A stretch of DNA of 64,000 nt from Dolomedes plantarius (Eukaryota > Arthropoda > Arachnida > Araneae > Dolomedidae): positions 64,743,568 to 64,807,567 of the forward strand of contig OU015503.1 in assembly GCA_907164885.2 (NCBI GenBank). Reading direction: 5' to 3'. Within the stretch, counting starts at the first letter, position 1, and each line of letters begins with the position of its first letter. The notes under the pieces are model-generated. The model searched no databases and was not told where the DNA came from. It saw only the letters and a list, made by a program, of their open reading frames with translations. Below, piece after piece: positions 25,091 through 38,450 of the stretch. Made by a program: the position numbers and the translations under genes.

Positions 25091-25650
25091 AACTTCTCTT
25101 TAAACTATTTGTCAATCAGCTGTGTTAGGTTGTGAAATCAAAAAAGGTTTTCTAAACAAAATTATAGCAACCATCAACTGATAACAAACATTGAAATATC
25201 TATTTTTCCTCTTTTTAGTATGCTATTTCTCTACTGTCATAGAGGTGGAAATCGATTGAAAGCACACAACAAATATTGACAATGAGTGCGATGCTAACAA
25301 CCTATTTAAGAAAGACGATGAATATTTTATGTTTTATTGACGTCAAGAAATCCCTATTGTATCACCACTAGCTAAAAGGAAAAAAAGCTAATACAGAACT
25401 ATAAGAACAGAAACCATAAACTTCCTTTTCCTCTATTCATCAGCGCAGGATCAGAGGTCTTTTTTAATGTGTGCCTATAATCCTGAAATTTCAGGATTAA
25501 AGGATTTTTCTTTTTGGTAAAGGATTTCACCGAAATAAAAACTTTTAAAAAATTACGTACACTATCGAATAATCTATTTTTATTTTTATCCATATTGTTG
25601 TTCTGTGGATGTTTTTTTTTTTTTCTTTTTCCTTGTCAGAAATTGACAGA
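25091..25650. other. no gene seen
   Basis: Unique AT-rich sequence. A short palindromic cctgaaatttcagg lies near 25483. The ORFs here end in T-rich simple sequence. Confidence 0.5.
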
Positions 25651-26165
25651 TTTTGAAGACCAAAACTTTTTAAGTCCATTAAGGATGTTTCAGGAACTTG
25701 GGATTAATCCTATAGGTTTTTTTCTTCTTTTTTTCATTTTAATGTTTGAGGAATACTGCTACATTCTTCCTTCGAAGGAATTATTATAGCAAGTCCTTGA
25801 AATAATTTAAGGACCAAATTTTAAGGACCAGATTTTAAAGACTAAAACGTTTTTAAGTCCATTAAGGATGTTTCAGGAACTTGGGAATAATCCTATAGGT
25901 TTTTTCTTCTTTTTTTCATTTTAATGTTTGAGGAATACTGGAACTTTCTCCCTTCGAAGGAATTATTATAGCAAGTCCTTAAAATAATTTAAGGACCAAA
26001 TTTTAAGGAATAGATTTTAAAGACCAAAACGTTTTTAAGTCCATTAAGGATGTTTCAGGAACTTGGGAATAATCCTATAGGTTTTTTTCTTCTTTCTTTC
26101 ATTTTAATGTTTGAGGAATACTGGTACATTCTTCCTTCGAAGGAATTATTATAGAAGTCAATTCT
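25651..26165. repeat. tandem repeat, about 183-bp unit, three copies
   Basis: aagtccattaaggatgtttc recurs at about 25671, 25855 and 26037. Each unit also carries an ttccttcgaaggaa palindrome and a run of aaggaccaaattttaaggac blocks. No coding content. Confidence 0.88.
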
Positions 26166-26273
26166 AATGCCTAAAGACCCACATTTTGTGGATTGATTTT
26201 CTCTAAAACAACGACGAAGGAGAAGCTAAAATTTTGCAAGCAGGCTTTGATTTTAACGTTAATTTGCAGATGC
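26166..26273. other. spacer
   Basis: Unique sequence between the tandem array and the piggyBac remnant. Confidence 0.4.
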
Positions 26274-26755
26274 TCAACCCTTCGGTGGGAACATCTGCCT
26301 CTCAGGCAGCTATGGTTTCTTTATTCAACGCTCCCCCCTCCCCCCCCCAATATTCGACCATGGGTACTGTGAGTCTACATATGTTTCAGTCAACATCTTG
26401 TCTTCAGTGTGGAAGGGTTATTCGTGATGCCAGCCTTCTACGGTTGAGGCAAAAACTAGATTAATCAGAGCAAAAATTAAAAATCCCAACCCAATCACTC
26501 GTTCGACTAACTAAATGCCTCTACAAAGCGAACCGTAATAAAACCTGTGATAATTGGTTCTGTTCAAAAGAAGCTGGTCGAGAATTAAGGAGAAACGGTG
26601 TGACGATTGCGGCTACCAGGAAATGTAATAAACCTCAAAGACCCTCTGAATTTGTTGTTAGGAATACCTGGGAAAGAGATATTCCATCTATATCTGCCTT
26701 CCAGGCAGATGTTCCCACTAAGCGGAAAAAAATCATGTTCCCACCAAAGGGTTAA
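26274..26755 (+). mobile_element. internally deleted piggyBac element
   Basis: The right end is TTAA (26752-26755) preceded by an inverted terminus ending AACCCTTTGGTGGGAAC on the reverse strand. The left end matches it (aacccttcggtgggaac from 26276), with the target mutated to TCAA. A second inverted motif, gggaacatctgcct, follows both termini, as subterminal repeats do in piggyBac elements. Transposase core sequence lies between. Confidence 0.65.
26465..26752 (+). pseudogene. piggyBac transposase fragment (PGBD core)
   Basis: The readable frame contains ANRNKTCDNWFCSKEAGREL followed by RRNGVTIAATRKC. This corresponds to the conserved piggyBac block around DNWFTS...ELxxxGxxxxGTxRKNK, which holds one catalytic Asp. 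An in-frame TAA lies at 26462-26464, and the frame stays open upstream of it to 26234, partly outside the element. Only about 95 residues of transposase remain, and the cysteine-rich C-terminus is missing. The call rests on motif recall, not on a search. Confidence 0.6.
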
Positions 26756-26859
26756 TAGGGCGTTTCTAACTTTTCTCGTCAAAAAGATATTCTTAAGGTC
26801 TCTTTTCGCGAGAGAGTTACTTTCGATAATAGATATACATAAGTAGCTATAGATATATA

Positions 26860-28073
26860 CACTGAAGTGCCACTGAATTAGGGATAGCAAAGCCTATGTA
26901 AATTGTGTAGCACTGCGCATCATGTATGCGCAAGTGAGGGCGCTGTGGTAACTGCATATATAGCGCGTACTGTGGTTGTTCTGAATTAGTTGTTGGAATT
27001 GCCAGTATGGGTAAACTGCCTGATTTAGACGCTTTCGATCGCGGACAAATCGTAGGTGCGCGATGCATGGGCCATTCAATTTCCGAAATCGTCAGACAGC
27101 TAGGATTTTCAAAGTCGACAGTGTATACCAAGAATACATGGATAGTGGAAAAAAAAACTAGCGATCGGGCAAACTGCAAAGGACAATTAGCCTTGACAGT
27201 GCGTGGTGAGAGACGGCTCAGGCGTATTGTACGTAGCCAGCAAAGCCAAACATTAGCTCAAATTACCACCCAGTTTAATGACGGTGCCAGTCGTACAGTC
27301 AGTAAACGGACTGTGCAACGCTCGCTTCACCGTATGGGTTTCGGGAGCCGTCGACCTACGAGAGTACCATTGCTCTATACTCGCCATCGGGCTGCACGTC
27401 TTGCCTGGGCAAAAGAGCACAGAGACTGGAGTGTAGAGGACTGGAAACGAGTAGCATGGAGTGATGAGTCTCGATTCCGACTACTTAACGCCGACGGGAG
27501 GCTGAGAATGTGCCGTCAGGCTCATGAAGCCATGGATCCTGCATGCCTGGCTGGAACTGTACAAGGGTATGGTGGCTCAATCATTATCTGGGGTATTTTT
27601 TTGTGGCACAGTTTGGGATCTTTGGTGCGTGTACCAACCTCCCTCAATGCAATTCGGTAAGTAGAGTTGCTGGGTGATCACTTCCATCCGTTTATGCTGT
27701 TCTGTTATCCGCACGGTAATGGAGTTTTCCAGCAAGACAACTGTACCTCTCACAAGTCCCGGTTGGCTACTGGCTGGTTGGATGAGCATTCCTCTGACTT
27801 CTCTGTCATGAATTGGCCACCTAGAAGCCAAGACTTAAATCCTATTGAGCATCTTTGGGATGTTTTGGAACAAGGCGTGAAATACCATCACACAGCACCA
27901 AAGAACCTTACTGAATTATGGACAGCTTTAGCCAATATTTGGCAAGCTATTCCCGTGGAACGTTTCCAGAAACTTGTTGAATCTATGCCTCGTCGTGGGG
28001 TAGCCGTTATCAAGGCCAGAGGAGGCCCAACTGGTTACTTGGTAGGTATCCCTAATTCAGTGGCACTTCAGTG
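26860..28073 (+). mobile_element. Tc1/mariner element, perfect TIRs, DD36E type
   Basis: Both ends read CACTGAAGTGCCACTGAATT and continue TAGGGATA, giving about 28 bp of inverted repeat with no visible mismatch. TA flanks the element (26858-26859 and 28074-28075). Length is 1214 bp. A nearly complete transposase frame fills it. Perfect TIRs and a single disabling stop suggest a young copy. Confidence 0.95.
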
Positions 28074-28083
28074 TATAAGTAAC

Positions 28084-28134
<51 letters not shown>
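27007..28134 (+). pseudogene. DD36E Tc1/mariner transposase, one in-frame stop
   Basis: The start ATG follows about 147 bp of 5' sequence containing a tatatagcgcg TATA-like stretch. Two N-terminal helix-turn-helix regions (about residues 10-48 and 70-110) would bind the TIR. The catalytic Asp is in WSDESRF (D153), then FQQDNCTSH (D244) and NPIEHLW (E281), giving 36 residues between the second Asp and Glu. The frame is continuous except for a TAA at 27658-27660 (codon 218). No stop occurs before the right TIR, so the frame reads through the terminus into the TA tract and ends at 28134. Spacing points to the DD36E (Incomer-like) group, a family assignment that is inferred. Confidence 0.92.
28086..28132. 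repeat. (TA)n microsatellite
   Basis: About 23 TA units, starting 10 bp beyond the DD36E element's target duplication. Confidence 0.95.
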
Positions 28135-28137
<3 letters not shown>

Positions 28138-28259
28138 CAGGTCTTATAAATATAACGTTCTTCGATGCCAAAACAAAATTATAATTGAAACGGCTTAACC
28201 CGAAATCAAATAACAAAATGGTAAAAATTTATGCAAAATAAGCAACGTCATAATCGTAG
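28133..28259. other. spacer, no gene seen
   Basis: AT-rich. Confidence 0.4.
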
Positions 28260-29232
28260 TGTAACATATTCCGTGCTTGGTGTCAAAGCCGACACGCTAG
28301 GTAGCGTCACACCGGTTATGTTTAGTGATAAACAGCTTACTAATAAGAACTTTTTACACTGAATATCAATTTATTAGAGAGTCTGGATTAAATACTTCAC
28401 GATTAGGTCGTGTTCTGGAACATACATTTTACATTAATAATGTCCTTTGAAGTCTGCGATGCACGCTAAAGATTGTCCGTTCAGCTGGCTGGCTGATCTG
28501 TCGCTACGGATCGTAGATCGGGCCTTCAGGCAATAAAACTCTAATTGCAGAAGTCTCAGTTGCTGGGAATGGATTCCACTCGTCGGAACAGGCTGGAATG
28601 AGGCGAACTCGAACTCCAGACGCAGTGTGGTCTAATTATCAGAGTAGTGGACGGTTCGTCCCACGTTCTCACCAAAGAAGCTAGCTGCTTCGAAAATACT
28701 AAAGATCAAGTTTTGATCTCCAAATGACCCTTCTCAGCGAGAAAAAGGTCTTCTTCACACAGGGGGGCTAAGCCTCCAAAAATGTCGAAGTCACTCAAAG
28801 TGACTGGAGCTAGGAGATCAGCTATCACTCCTAAACTCAGGCTTTGAAACTCGTCTCTCTCTAAAAAAATCTCCGGCATCCGTTTTTAACACTTTTTCCC
28901 CTGACGGGATCTGTAACATCCTCCGTCTCTCAAGCTTGATTCGGATAGGCTGGTCCGCCTAGGCCGTGTGCAAAACGGTGCTTGTTCTTTATTTCTTCAG
29001 CGCACGTTGGGTCATTAACTCGTCTCATCAGGGGGATGGTCTACCTTTGTTAGTCTTTTGTGATATAGTGTCTTCGCTGTAGACATCGGGGCGCCTCGCT
29101 ATTGTCAAGTCGCTCCTCGCTTGCGAGTCGAAAACTGACTCCTTTTGTAAGTGACCCTCGGCCGGGGGAACTATTCTTTTCGCATTCCGCCGCTGGGCCA
29201 TGAGGATGGGAAATCTCACAGTAGTGACCACA
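28260..29232 (-). repeat. candidate solo LTR, about 970 bp
   Basis: This GC-richer block differs sharply from its surroundings. On the minus strand it would run TGTGGTCACT ... ATGTTACA, ending TG/CA as LTRs do, with an AATAAAG near 28985. No coding content or second copy is present, and the 5-bp flanks (cgtag, attaa) do not match. It may instead be low-copy host DNA. Two overlapping minus-strand ORFs (29028-29280) lack motifs. Confidence 0.3.
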
Positions 29233-29288
29233 ATTAATACCCATAGAACCATATGACTGATAATTTAAAAATGAAATCAAAATCAGAA
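29233..29288. other. spacer
   Basis: Short AT-rich spacer. Confidence 0.4.
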
Positions 29289-29778
29289 CAGTAAAATCTC
29301 GTTTATCCGGCCCTCGTTGATTCGGATCTCTTGATAATCCGGATCAGATTTGTAGGCATTATTTTTATTTAATGTTCACGTTATATAATAATTTTTAACA
29401 ATGATAGCAAGAACGTATATAACTGCAAGAACGCCAAATATTCGCATTTTAGTTTGATTCAATGTACAGTTCCTGCATAGACTGAGCAATAAATTATGGT
29501 AATGAAATGCTTTTTGTTGAGTTTAAGAAAGCTTTACTAGACATACCAATTCTTTACTAAGAAATGATGTGAAAAGTTATTTTTGTATTTTTTAACGTCT
29601 TGTAAACAATACTATGTAGTTTTGTTACAAAACATAGTTTTTTATCGTAATAAACGGAAAGTCTGCTTAGTTAAGGATTTTCTTTTGCTTATTACCTATA
29701 TTACCTGGATTATCTAGATTTTCGATTGTCCGGATTGCCTACGGTCCCAGTTAGTTCGGATAAACGAGGTTTAACTTT
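29289..29778. mobile_element. pogo/Tigger-like MITE
   Basis: The left terminus CAGTAAAATCTCGTTTATCC and the right terminus (reverse complement AGTTAAACCTCGTTTATCCG) form inverted repeats of the pogo/Tigger type. A second internal inverted motif, gataatccgga versus tccggat/attatctaga, lies inside. The interior is AT-rich with no transposase. The outermost bases on the right are degraded, so the TA duplication cannot be confirmed. Confidence 0.75.
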
Positions 29779-30120
29779 ATATTTATACAGTCGGCAGGAA
29801 TCAGTTGGGATTTATTAGATAAAAGAAAAGGAAAATAAAAAAGATGAACGTTAGAAGGTTGTAAATTCACCAGCTTGAAATATAATTCATATTTCAAACA
29901 ACTATTTATTATAACGTTTACCGATTTATTTTTTTGTGTTGCCTCTTAAGGAACATAAGAAAGGAATCCTTTATTTCGCGTAGTAATGCAGTTCACGTTT
30001 TCGGATTTAATTATTCTGTTGTATAGCACAGGTCTCTTAAAATATGTCTCTTAAAATATAGTATGAGTTAAAAAGTATTTATCCGGAAAAAAATAGTATT
30101 TATTTCAAAACCTCGATTAA
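29779..30120. other. no gene seen
   Basis: AT-rich, no feature recognised. Confidence 0.5.
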
Positions 30121-30775
30121 TAAGTAAGATGGAAACTGAGCAAGTTCATTCAAAGCCCGAATTTTTTAATAAATTATTGTTAATAATTAATAATTATCCA
30201 TTATTAATTAGTATTATATAAATTAATCTTAATTATATTAATATATGTTAGTCATTAATTAAAAAGTTATTAATATGACGAGCTCGGATTTTTTAAATAA
30301 ATTATTGCAGGTAATTAATATTACAATTGTTAATATAGCATTGATGTAAATTATTCTTAATTATATTAATATACATTAATTATGAATCAAGATTTGATAT
30401 GAATTAATCTTTAATATATTAATAAACATTAAACATTAATTCAAAAGATTTAATATGACGAGCCCGGATTTTTCAGTAAATTATTGCTGGTAATTAATAA
30501 TTGCCAATTATTAATTAGTATTGATGTAAATTATTCTTTATTACATTAATATACATTAATTATTAATTAAGATTTGATATGAATTATTTTTAAATATATT
30601 ATTATATATTAATCATTAATTTAGAAGTTATTAATATGACGATCCCAGATTTTTTTAAGTAAATTATTGTTGATAATTACTAATTATTAATTAGTATTTA
30701 TATAAATTATTCTTAATTATCTTAATATATATGAATTATTAATTAAGAAGTTATTAATATGACAAATTTACAATT
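30121..30775. repeat. AT-rich tandem repeat, about 180-bp unit, about four copies
   Basis: The landmark aatatgacga recurs at about 30275, 30455 and 30635, with a final diverged copy near 30755. Units are full of ttaattatta blocks and would fold readily. Confidence 0.75.
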
Positions 30776-30900
30776 TTAATACAATTATGATTATAATTAT
30801 ATTTTGTGTAACTGGTTATAAATGAAGGTTATAAACCCAAATATAACTGGTTATAAACCCGTATGTAACTGGTTATAAACCCAAATGGTTTTGGGTTTCG
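30776..30900. repeat. short repeat of aactggttataaaccc
   Basis: Three to four imperfect copies of a roughly 30-bp motif containing aactggttataaaccc. Confidence 0.75.
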
Positions 30901-31676
30901 TTTATTGAAAAAACTTTCTGGGTAATTTTCAGCGACGTTTATTAGACTATCCTTGCACTCGGCTACTCAAGTTTTTTTTTCTTCTCTCAAAACACAACTG
31001 GCAGATTGGAACATTCAGCTTTCCGAACAGATGTGCCATCAATCCCAACCCTGGAATCGGGTCGTGATTTTCACCGAAATGCCCTAAAACCTTTAATTAC
31101 AAATATTCATATATCCGTTTTAACCCAGCTTTCTCAGTTTTTTTTCTTTCTCAGGGACTTCGGTCCGTGATTGCGTCAAATTGAAGGTTTGCGGTTTTAT
31201 GAATAATGCCTCAATAAAATCTGGCTGTAATAAAACTCCAAATCTTGTTCACGCCGTCATTATGATACGATTGTACGAGCATCTTACGGAGCTTTAGTTA
31301 TGCTTTGCTGACCATAAATCTTGGTTCTTTTTTTTTTTCTCACGTGATTTACATCTGCCAAGATAATGTTTCTCAATTACATCATTCAGCTGCGCGTGTA
31401 TTAGTGACTTCGCTCTTATTTTAATTCCGGAGGAAAACAGTACAATTGATACTTATTAACAATACATGCACTGCTATGCTGATAACTGCTCAGATTATTT
31501 CAGATTTACTCGTGCAAGCGTGAACTAAATGCTCAAGTTTCCGGTAAAACATCGAATTCCGGAAACCTTTATATTTATTTTTAAATTCATTTTTAATTCA
31601 ATCTAATTAAAACAGAGAACAAGCGTGAACTAAATATAATTAATTTTATTACCTAAAAAAATTTTTTAATGCCGAA
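30901..31676. other. no gene; low-copy sequence
   Basis: Moderate-GC, non-repetitive sequence not found elsewhere in the window. It may be host non-coding DNA. The motif-free ORFs are short. Confidence 0.4.
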
Positions 31677-32295
31677 TCTATATATATAAAACAGTTCCGT
31701 AACCGACTCATTCATTCACTGACTGACTGACTGACATACAACGCACAGACCAAACCGCTGGACCTAATGGGCTGAAATTTTGCATGGCGATTCTTCTAAT
31801 AGTGTAGGGGTGTACTAAGAAACTTTTTTTACGTTTGCATTTAAAATAATACATCGAGGGTTATAAAATTTATATCACGAGAAAGATCATAAAAATTCCT
31901 TCAAAATGAAATTTTCGAATTTTTAACTCCATTTCCTGATTTTTGGTGAATTTTTAAAGATTAATTTTTAGAATTTAATTTATTAAATGCTGATCACGTG
32001 ATTTCTTTTTCTAGTACTTTCAATAAATTTATCGTCACGTGCGTAACAACTAAATAGACAAAAAAAAACATTTTTTCTTTCTAATGCAGCAGACGATTGG
32101 ATATTATCCAAAAAAAAATTATATTCCTTATGATTTTTTTATAAATATATATATATAAATATTTTTTTACATCAATTGCATATATTGATCGTCTCATTTA
32201 TTATAAATATATATATTGATTTTTTTTTGGCATTAATTGCATACATTTACCGTTGTATTTAATTTGAATGTAGCGAAGCGCGGGTTTTCAGCTAG
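31677..32295 (+). mobile_element. non-autonomous Helitron, copy D
   Basis: TC start after A and CTAG end before T. The 3' part reads gtagcgaagcgcgggttttc before the CTAG end. Compared with copies A and G, about 60 bp near position 140 are missing, and the hairpin's left stem has lost some bases. Confidence 0.85.
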
Positions 32296-33611
<1,316 letters not shown>

Positions 33612-33624
33612 TATATATATATAA

Positions 33625-33689
<65 letters not shown>
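33612..33689. repeat. (TA)n microsatellite
   Basis: TA tract with a short ataaataaat interruption, directly at the 3' end of Helitron copy E. Confidence 0.95.
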
Positions 33690-33690
<1 letters not shown>

Positions 33691-34355
33691 TACACTCTAC
33701 TATACTAAGACAAACCTTGTTTTGGAGTAATTCATTTATCTCACTAAAAGCAATACAAATTGAAGCAATTTTTAAAACAGCTGTTCTAAGTTTAGTCTTT
33801 GTTACAACATGGAGAACACAGGCCATGGAACGTATAAAATAGTATCAGTTCATGGTTGAAGGTTTTAAAAAAAAATTCAAAGTTAATGTTCTAATAACGA
33901 ACACAGCCCCGTTTCTCAGATGCAGATACGATGGAAAATTTAACTTCGAAAACGCTTATAAGAATTACCTCTGCACGCCCACGTACCCCGCAGGTATCTC
34001 TAAATTATATACGAAACGAGCATTTAATCCGGATTAGCATTTTAAAGACGGAAGACACGGGAAGAAAGAAGAAAAAAAAAATGCTTTTCGCGAGCAGCGT
34101 TTTCCCCCAAAATTATCTTATTCGGATTCCTGGGATTTCTACGATTCCATTCCCTCCCAATATTACTTTGCCTTACAGAAATAATAAACCAAGGGGAAAA
34201 TTTCTCTGAATGGAATCGGAAATCAGCAGCAATCGGAAACCTGGTCTTGAATATCCAGTTCCTTTTTTTAACCTTCCCTTGAAATGGTCAAAATATATAC
34301 ATAATCTATATTTAAATGTAAGTATAATAAGTCTGAAATGTTTATATATGTATGA
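33690..34355. other. no gene seen
   Basis: Low-copy sequence of moderate GC content. Several short ORFs on both strands have no recognisable motif. Confidence 0.45.
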
Positions 34356-34750
<395 letters not shown>

Positions 34751-35600
34751 AGTTCTTACCTTTTCTAAGAGTGACAAATGCACATATTGTTAGCAGGTAA
34801 ACCATTAGGAAAATGTTTCTGAACTTCAGGTTTTTTTTTTGTTTTTTTTTTGCGAATTCCGCCACAGCGAATGATGCTGTCCCCCGTTATTATCTTAATA
34901 TGTTGACGTGGACTTACATTCGGAATTAATTCCCTGCCCAACCGGAATACTAAACGCCACCCATTACTTATTCACGGGGCTGCATGTCACACGACACCTA
35001 ATGTCACTTACCCGAAAGCTCATCAGTTTTTCCTCTCCCCGACTCACCAGAAGAGACATTTTGTGACAAAAACACTTTAAAACAGCTTCTTATTTCGCGC
35101 ACATTAAGCGACTACACGGGCGTCTTTGTCTCGCGCCGTTTCTATGGAGACAGGACGGGCTTTGTGGTATATTTACGCCCGAAGAGCTTCGTATACGCGC
35201 ATTTTGAGCGATGACTTAGGTAATGATTAACGCGTTTAGGATCCTCTTTTTTGGAGCGACGGAAGTCAAGCACGTTTTTCACAATGCGATCTTTGACGAG
35301 GACGCAGTTCGGGGAATCAAGTGTCGAAATTAGTGGACGTCTTCGCATCCTCGAAAAAAAAAACACGCTGCAGAAAATTCGGATCGCTGCCATGGGAAGT
35401 GCACTTAAAATACGTTTGAAGTGTTTGTATACGTTACCTATCTGTATGTACATTAAGTCGGGAGAGGTCTTCTCTTTTTTTAACTGTAAGAGTAGGCTTC
35501 TTCTCGTGAGTCTTCAATAGTCAAACTGCAGCTGTCCAACGTGGAAGAGAATTGCCTTTTTCATTTACCTTTATTTAATTCTTTTTTAATCATCACAGTT
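34751..35600. other. no gene; low-copy, GC-richer sequence
   Basis: About 34850-35460 is richer in GC and CpG than most of the window and has no internal repeats. ORFs on both strands (35142-35453 minus, 35251-35520 plus) overlap each other and lack motifs. It is a candidate for host non-coding or regulatory DNA. Confidence 0.35.
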
Positions 35601-37240
35601 CCAGAGTAGGCCTTCTCAAAAAAATTCTTCCATTTTGCCCCGTTCCCACCAATAGTCTTCCAATTTATACAGTTAAAATGTGAAAGTCCCTGTGAATAGA
35701 ACCAGTCCATCTTAGTTTTGATCTACCCTTTTGTCGACTGCCGATTAGCTTTTGTTCCATTCCCACCAATAGTCTTCCAATTCGTACAATTTAAAAGGTG
35801 AAAGTCCCTATCAATAGAATCAGTTCATCTTAGTTTTTGGTCTACCCCTTTGTCGACTCCAATTGGCTTTTGTCCCATTCCCACCAATATTCTTCCAATT
35901 CATACAGTTTAAAAGGTAAAAGTCCCTGTAAATAGTATCAGTTCATCCTAGTTTTGGTCTACCCCTCTGTAGATTGCAACTGGATTTTTTCCAGATCCTC
36001 ACCAATAATCTACCAATTCCTACAATTTAAAAAGTGAAAGTCCCTGTCAATAGAATCAGTCCATTGTTGTTTTGGTCTAACCCTTTTTCGACTCCAATTC
36101 GTTTTTCTCCCATTATCACCAATAGTCTTCCAATTAATACTATTTAAAAGGTGAAAGTCCTGTAAATAGAATCAGTCCATCTTTGTTTTGGTCTACCCTC
36201 TTTGTAGATTTCCAATTGGCTTTTGTCCCATTCCCACCAATAGTCTACTAATTCTTACAATTTAAATGGTGAAAGTCCCTGTAAATAGAATTAGTCCATC
36301 TTTGTTTTGGTCTACCTCTTTGTAGATTGCCAATTGGCTTCTGTCCCATTCCCACCAATAGTCTTCCAATTCATACAATTTAAAAGGTTAAAGCCCATGT
36401 AAATAGAATCAGTCCATCTTTGATTAGGACTACCACTTTGTCGACTCCAATTGGCTTTTGTCCCATTCTCACCAATATTCTTCCAATTCATACAGTTTGA
36501 AAGGTAAAAGTCCCTGTAAATAGTATCAGTCCATCTTAGTTTTGGTCTACCCCTTTGTAGATTGCCAATTGGCTTTTGTCCCATTCCCACCAATAGTTTA
36601 CCAATTCATACATTTTAAAAGGTGAAAGTCCCTGTAAATAGAATCAGTCCATCTTTGTTTTGGTCTACCCCTTTGTAGATTGCCAATTGGCTTTTGTCCC
36701 ATCCCGACCAATAGTCTACCAGTTCCTACAATTTAAAAGGTGAAAGTCCCTGTCAATAGAATCAGTCCATTGTTGTTTTGGTCTAACCGTTTGTCGACTG
36801 TCAATTGGCTTTTCTCCCAATCCCACAAATAGTCTTCCAATTCATACTACAGTTGGCTCTCTGTTTAACGACTTTCAAGGGACCGTGAAAAATCGTCCTT
36901 AAGTAGAGATCGCCCTTAAACAGAATTTGTGAAAAAATAACATTTCCCATAACGACGGAGGGGCCGGGACTGGGAAATATCGTCTTTAAATAGAGATCGT
37001 CGTTAAGTAGACCGTCGTTAAACAGAGAGCCAACTGTATTTAAAAAGGGAAAGCCCATGTGAATAGAATCAGTCCATCGTTGTTTTGGTCTAACCCTTTG
37101 TCGACTCCAATTGGCTTTTCTCCCATTCTCACCAATAGTCTTCCAATTAATACTATTTAAAAGGTGAAAGTCCCTGTAAATAGAATCAGTCCATCTTTGT
37201 TTTGGTCTACTCCTGGGTAGATTGCCAATTGGCTTAGCCA
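35601..37240 (-). repeat. 117-bp (39-codon) minisatellite with coding-like content
   Basis: At least eleven units recur about every 117 bp; the block tcccattcccaccaatagtc appears near 35756, 35874, 36112, 36228, 36346, 36580 and others. On the minus strand the unit stays open through several copies and reads like GRPKQRWTDSIYRDFHLLN plus MNWKTIGENG. GRPKxRWxDxI resembles the C-terminal tail of many non-LTR retrotransposon proteins, so the unit may derive from such a tail. Frames shift between some units, so this is not an intact gene. Confidence 0.8.
36850..37036. mobile_element. 187-bp TA-flanked MITE inside the minisatellite
   Basis: The termini are CAGTTGGCTCTCTGTTTAAC and its reverse complement, flanked by TA (36848-36849 and 37037-37038). 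A second copy of the motif ttaagtagagatcg is mirrored inside. A neighbouring minisatellite unit at about 36126-36145 has the empty target attaatactatttaaaagg, with one TA at the junction. It is probably pogo-like. Confidence 0.9.
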
Positions 37241-38450
37241 TAAAAATTTCCTTAGTGTTACTCTCTTAAGGGAAATCGCATCTGATGACCAGCCCATTTC
37301 ATTCTTTGTATTTTAATGAACTTAGTAATGCCAGATTTTTTATAAAGATGATACAATTCGGGATTGAATCTTCTTTAAAATCCATTTACCTGCACATCAC
37401 CAAAAATAATTCTTAGAATTTTTCTTTCGAATGCACTCGGGGTGTAATCGTCTGTAATCGTCTCCAAAGGTCCATCAAGTTTCCGAAGCATAGGTAAGCC
37501 CACGTCTCATAAGCACTTTGTATATTTGTAATTCAGTTTTAAATTTAATGAGATTAGACTACTTTTGTTAATTTTATTTTAATTTATAGAGTTAGTTTTT
37601 ACCTACCCATATCACCAATTTTTTTCACCGTGAAAACAAAATCATGATACTTTGGTAAAAGCAAATTTTCTTTAAAATCTGTTGAGCTGTTTTATAATAA
37701 AAATCATCGCCAAGGTTCATTCTCTCATTTCTTCGGTTAAAAGAGGAAACGAGCGAAACGCTACGGGAACAGACTTCACGCACAGATCAGAGCACAAGGT
37801 GATTTATGCCCACTGATTGGCAATACATCATCTTGTGTAGGGAAGGGGATGTTTGTGCAGGTAACCGCGCATAAACCTGAATGTCATTTTAGACTTTTGC
37901 GCTGAATCATGGGGTAACGATATCTGGTCAGTGATGATTTATGGTTGACGCTCTTGCTTGAATTTGATATCTCAGTACGGCAGCAGTATCTTGATGATGC
38001 CAAAGGGCCAAAAAGAGCCCAGATGGAAATGTTGTGTGGAAGTAATATGTTCACCATACTATCAAGGAAACTGGCTGTTGTTAAAAGATGGAAAGTGTGT
38101 GGCCAAGAGTGATTATAGACTTAGGGGCTGTTCAAGTATTACGTAAGCACATTTTTAGTCATTTTAGACCCTTGTAAGCAAAATTAAGCAGATTTCTATC
38201 ACTCTCCTTGTTTTCCGCCCTAACATCGTTACAACTTGTGACATAGCTAACTTGAAGTAAACTATGCTATTATTTTTACGACCGTATTGACTTGGTTGTG
38301 GCGGAAGTTAACTTTAAAATATAAGTTTACACTTTAACTTAAAAGTTTTTCATAATTTGTAATTTGGGGCATTTTGAGTGAAACGATTTCTTGTAAAAGA
38401 ATAACTACGCATTCCTATGGGTGACCCTTATTTAGGTATAACCTTTTCGC
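37241..38450. other. no gene; one possible MITE end
   Basis: Mostly unique sequence. At 38122-38150 TTA is followed by GGGGCTGTTCAAGTATTACG, which resembles a Harbinger/ISL2EU-type terminus, but no matching right end is visible. An ORF of 62 codons (37958-38146) has no recognisable domain. Confidence 0.35.

Noticed and set aside
29028..29280. Two overlapping minus-strand ORFs of about 75 codons
   Set aside because: They occupy overlapping frames of the same GC-richer block and show no motif or start context.
35142..35520. ORFs on both strands in GC-richer DNA
   Set aside because: They overlap each other on opposite strands, lack domains and include homopolymer runs. Openness here follows from base composition.
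36312..37241. Minus-strand ORFs as a host repeat protein
   Set aside because: Units shift frame between copies, and a MITE interrupts one. The coding-like content is better explained by amplification of a retrotransposon fragment.
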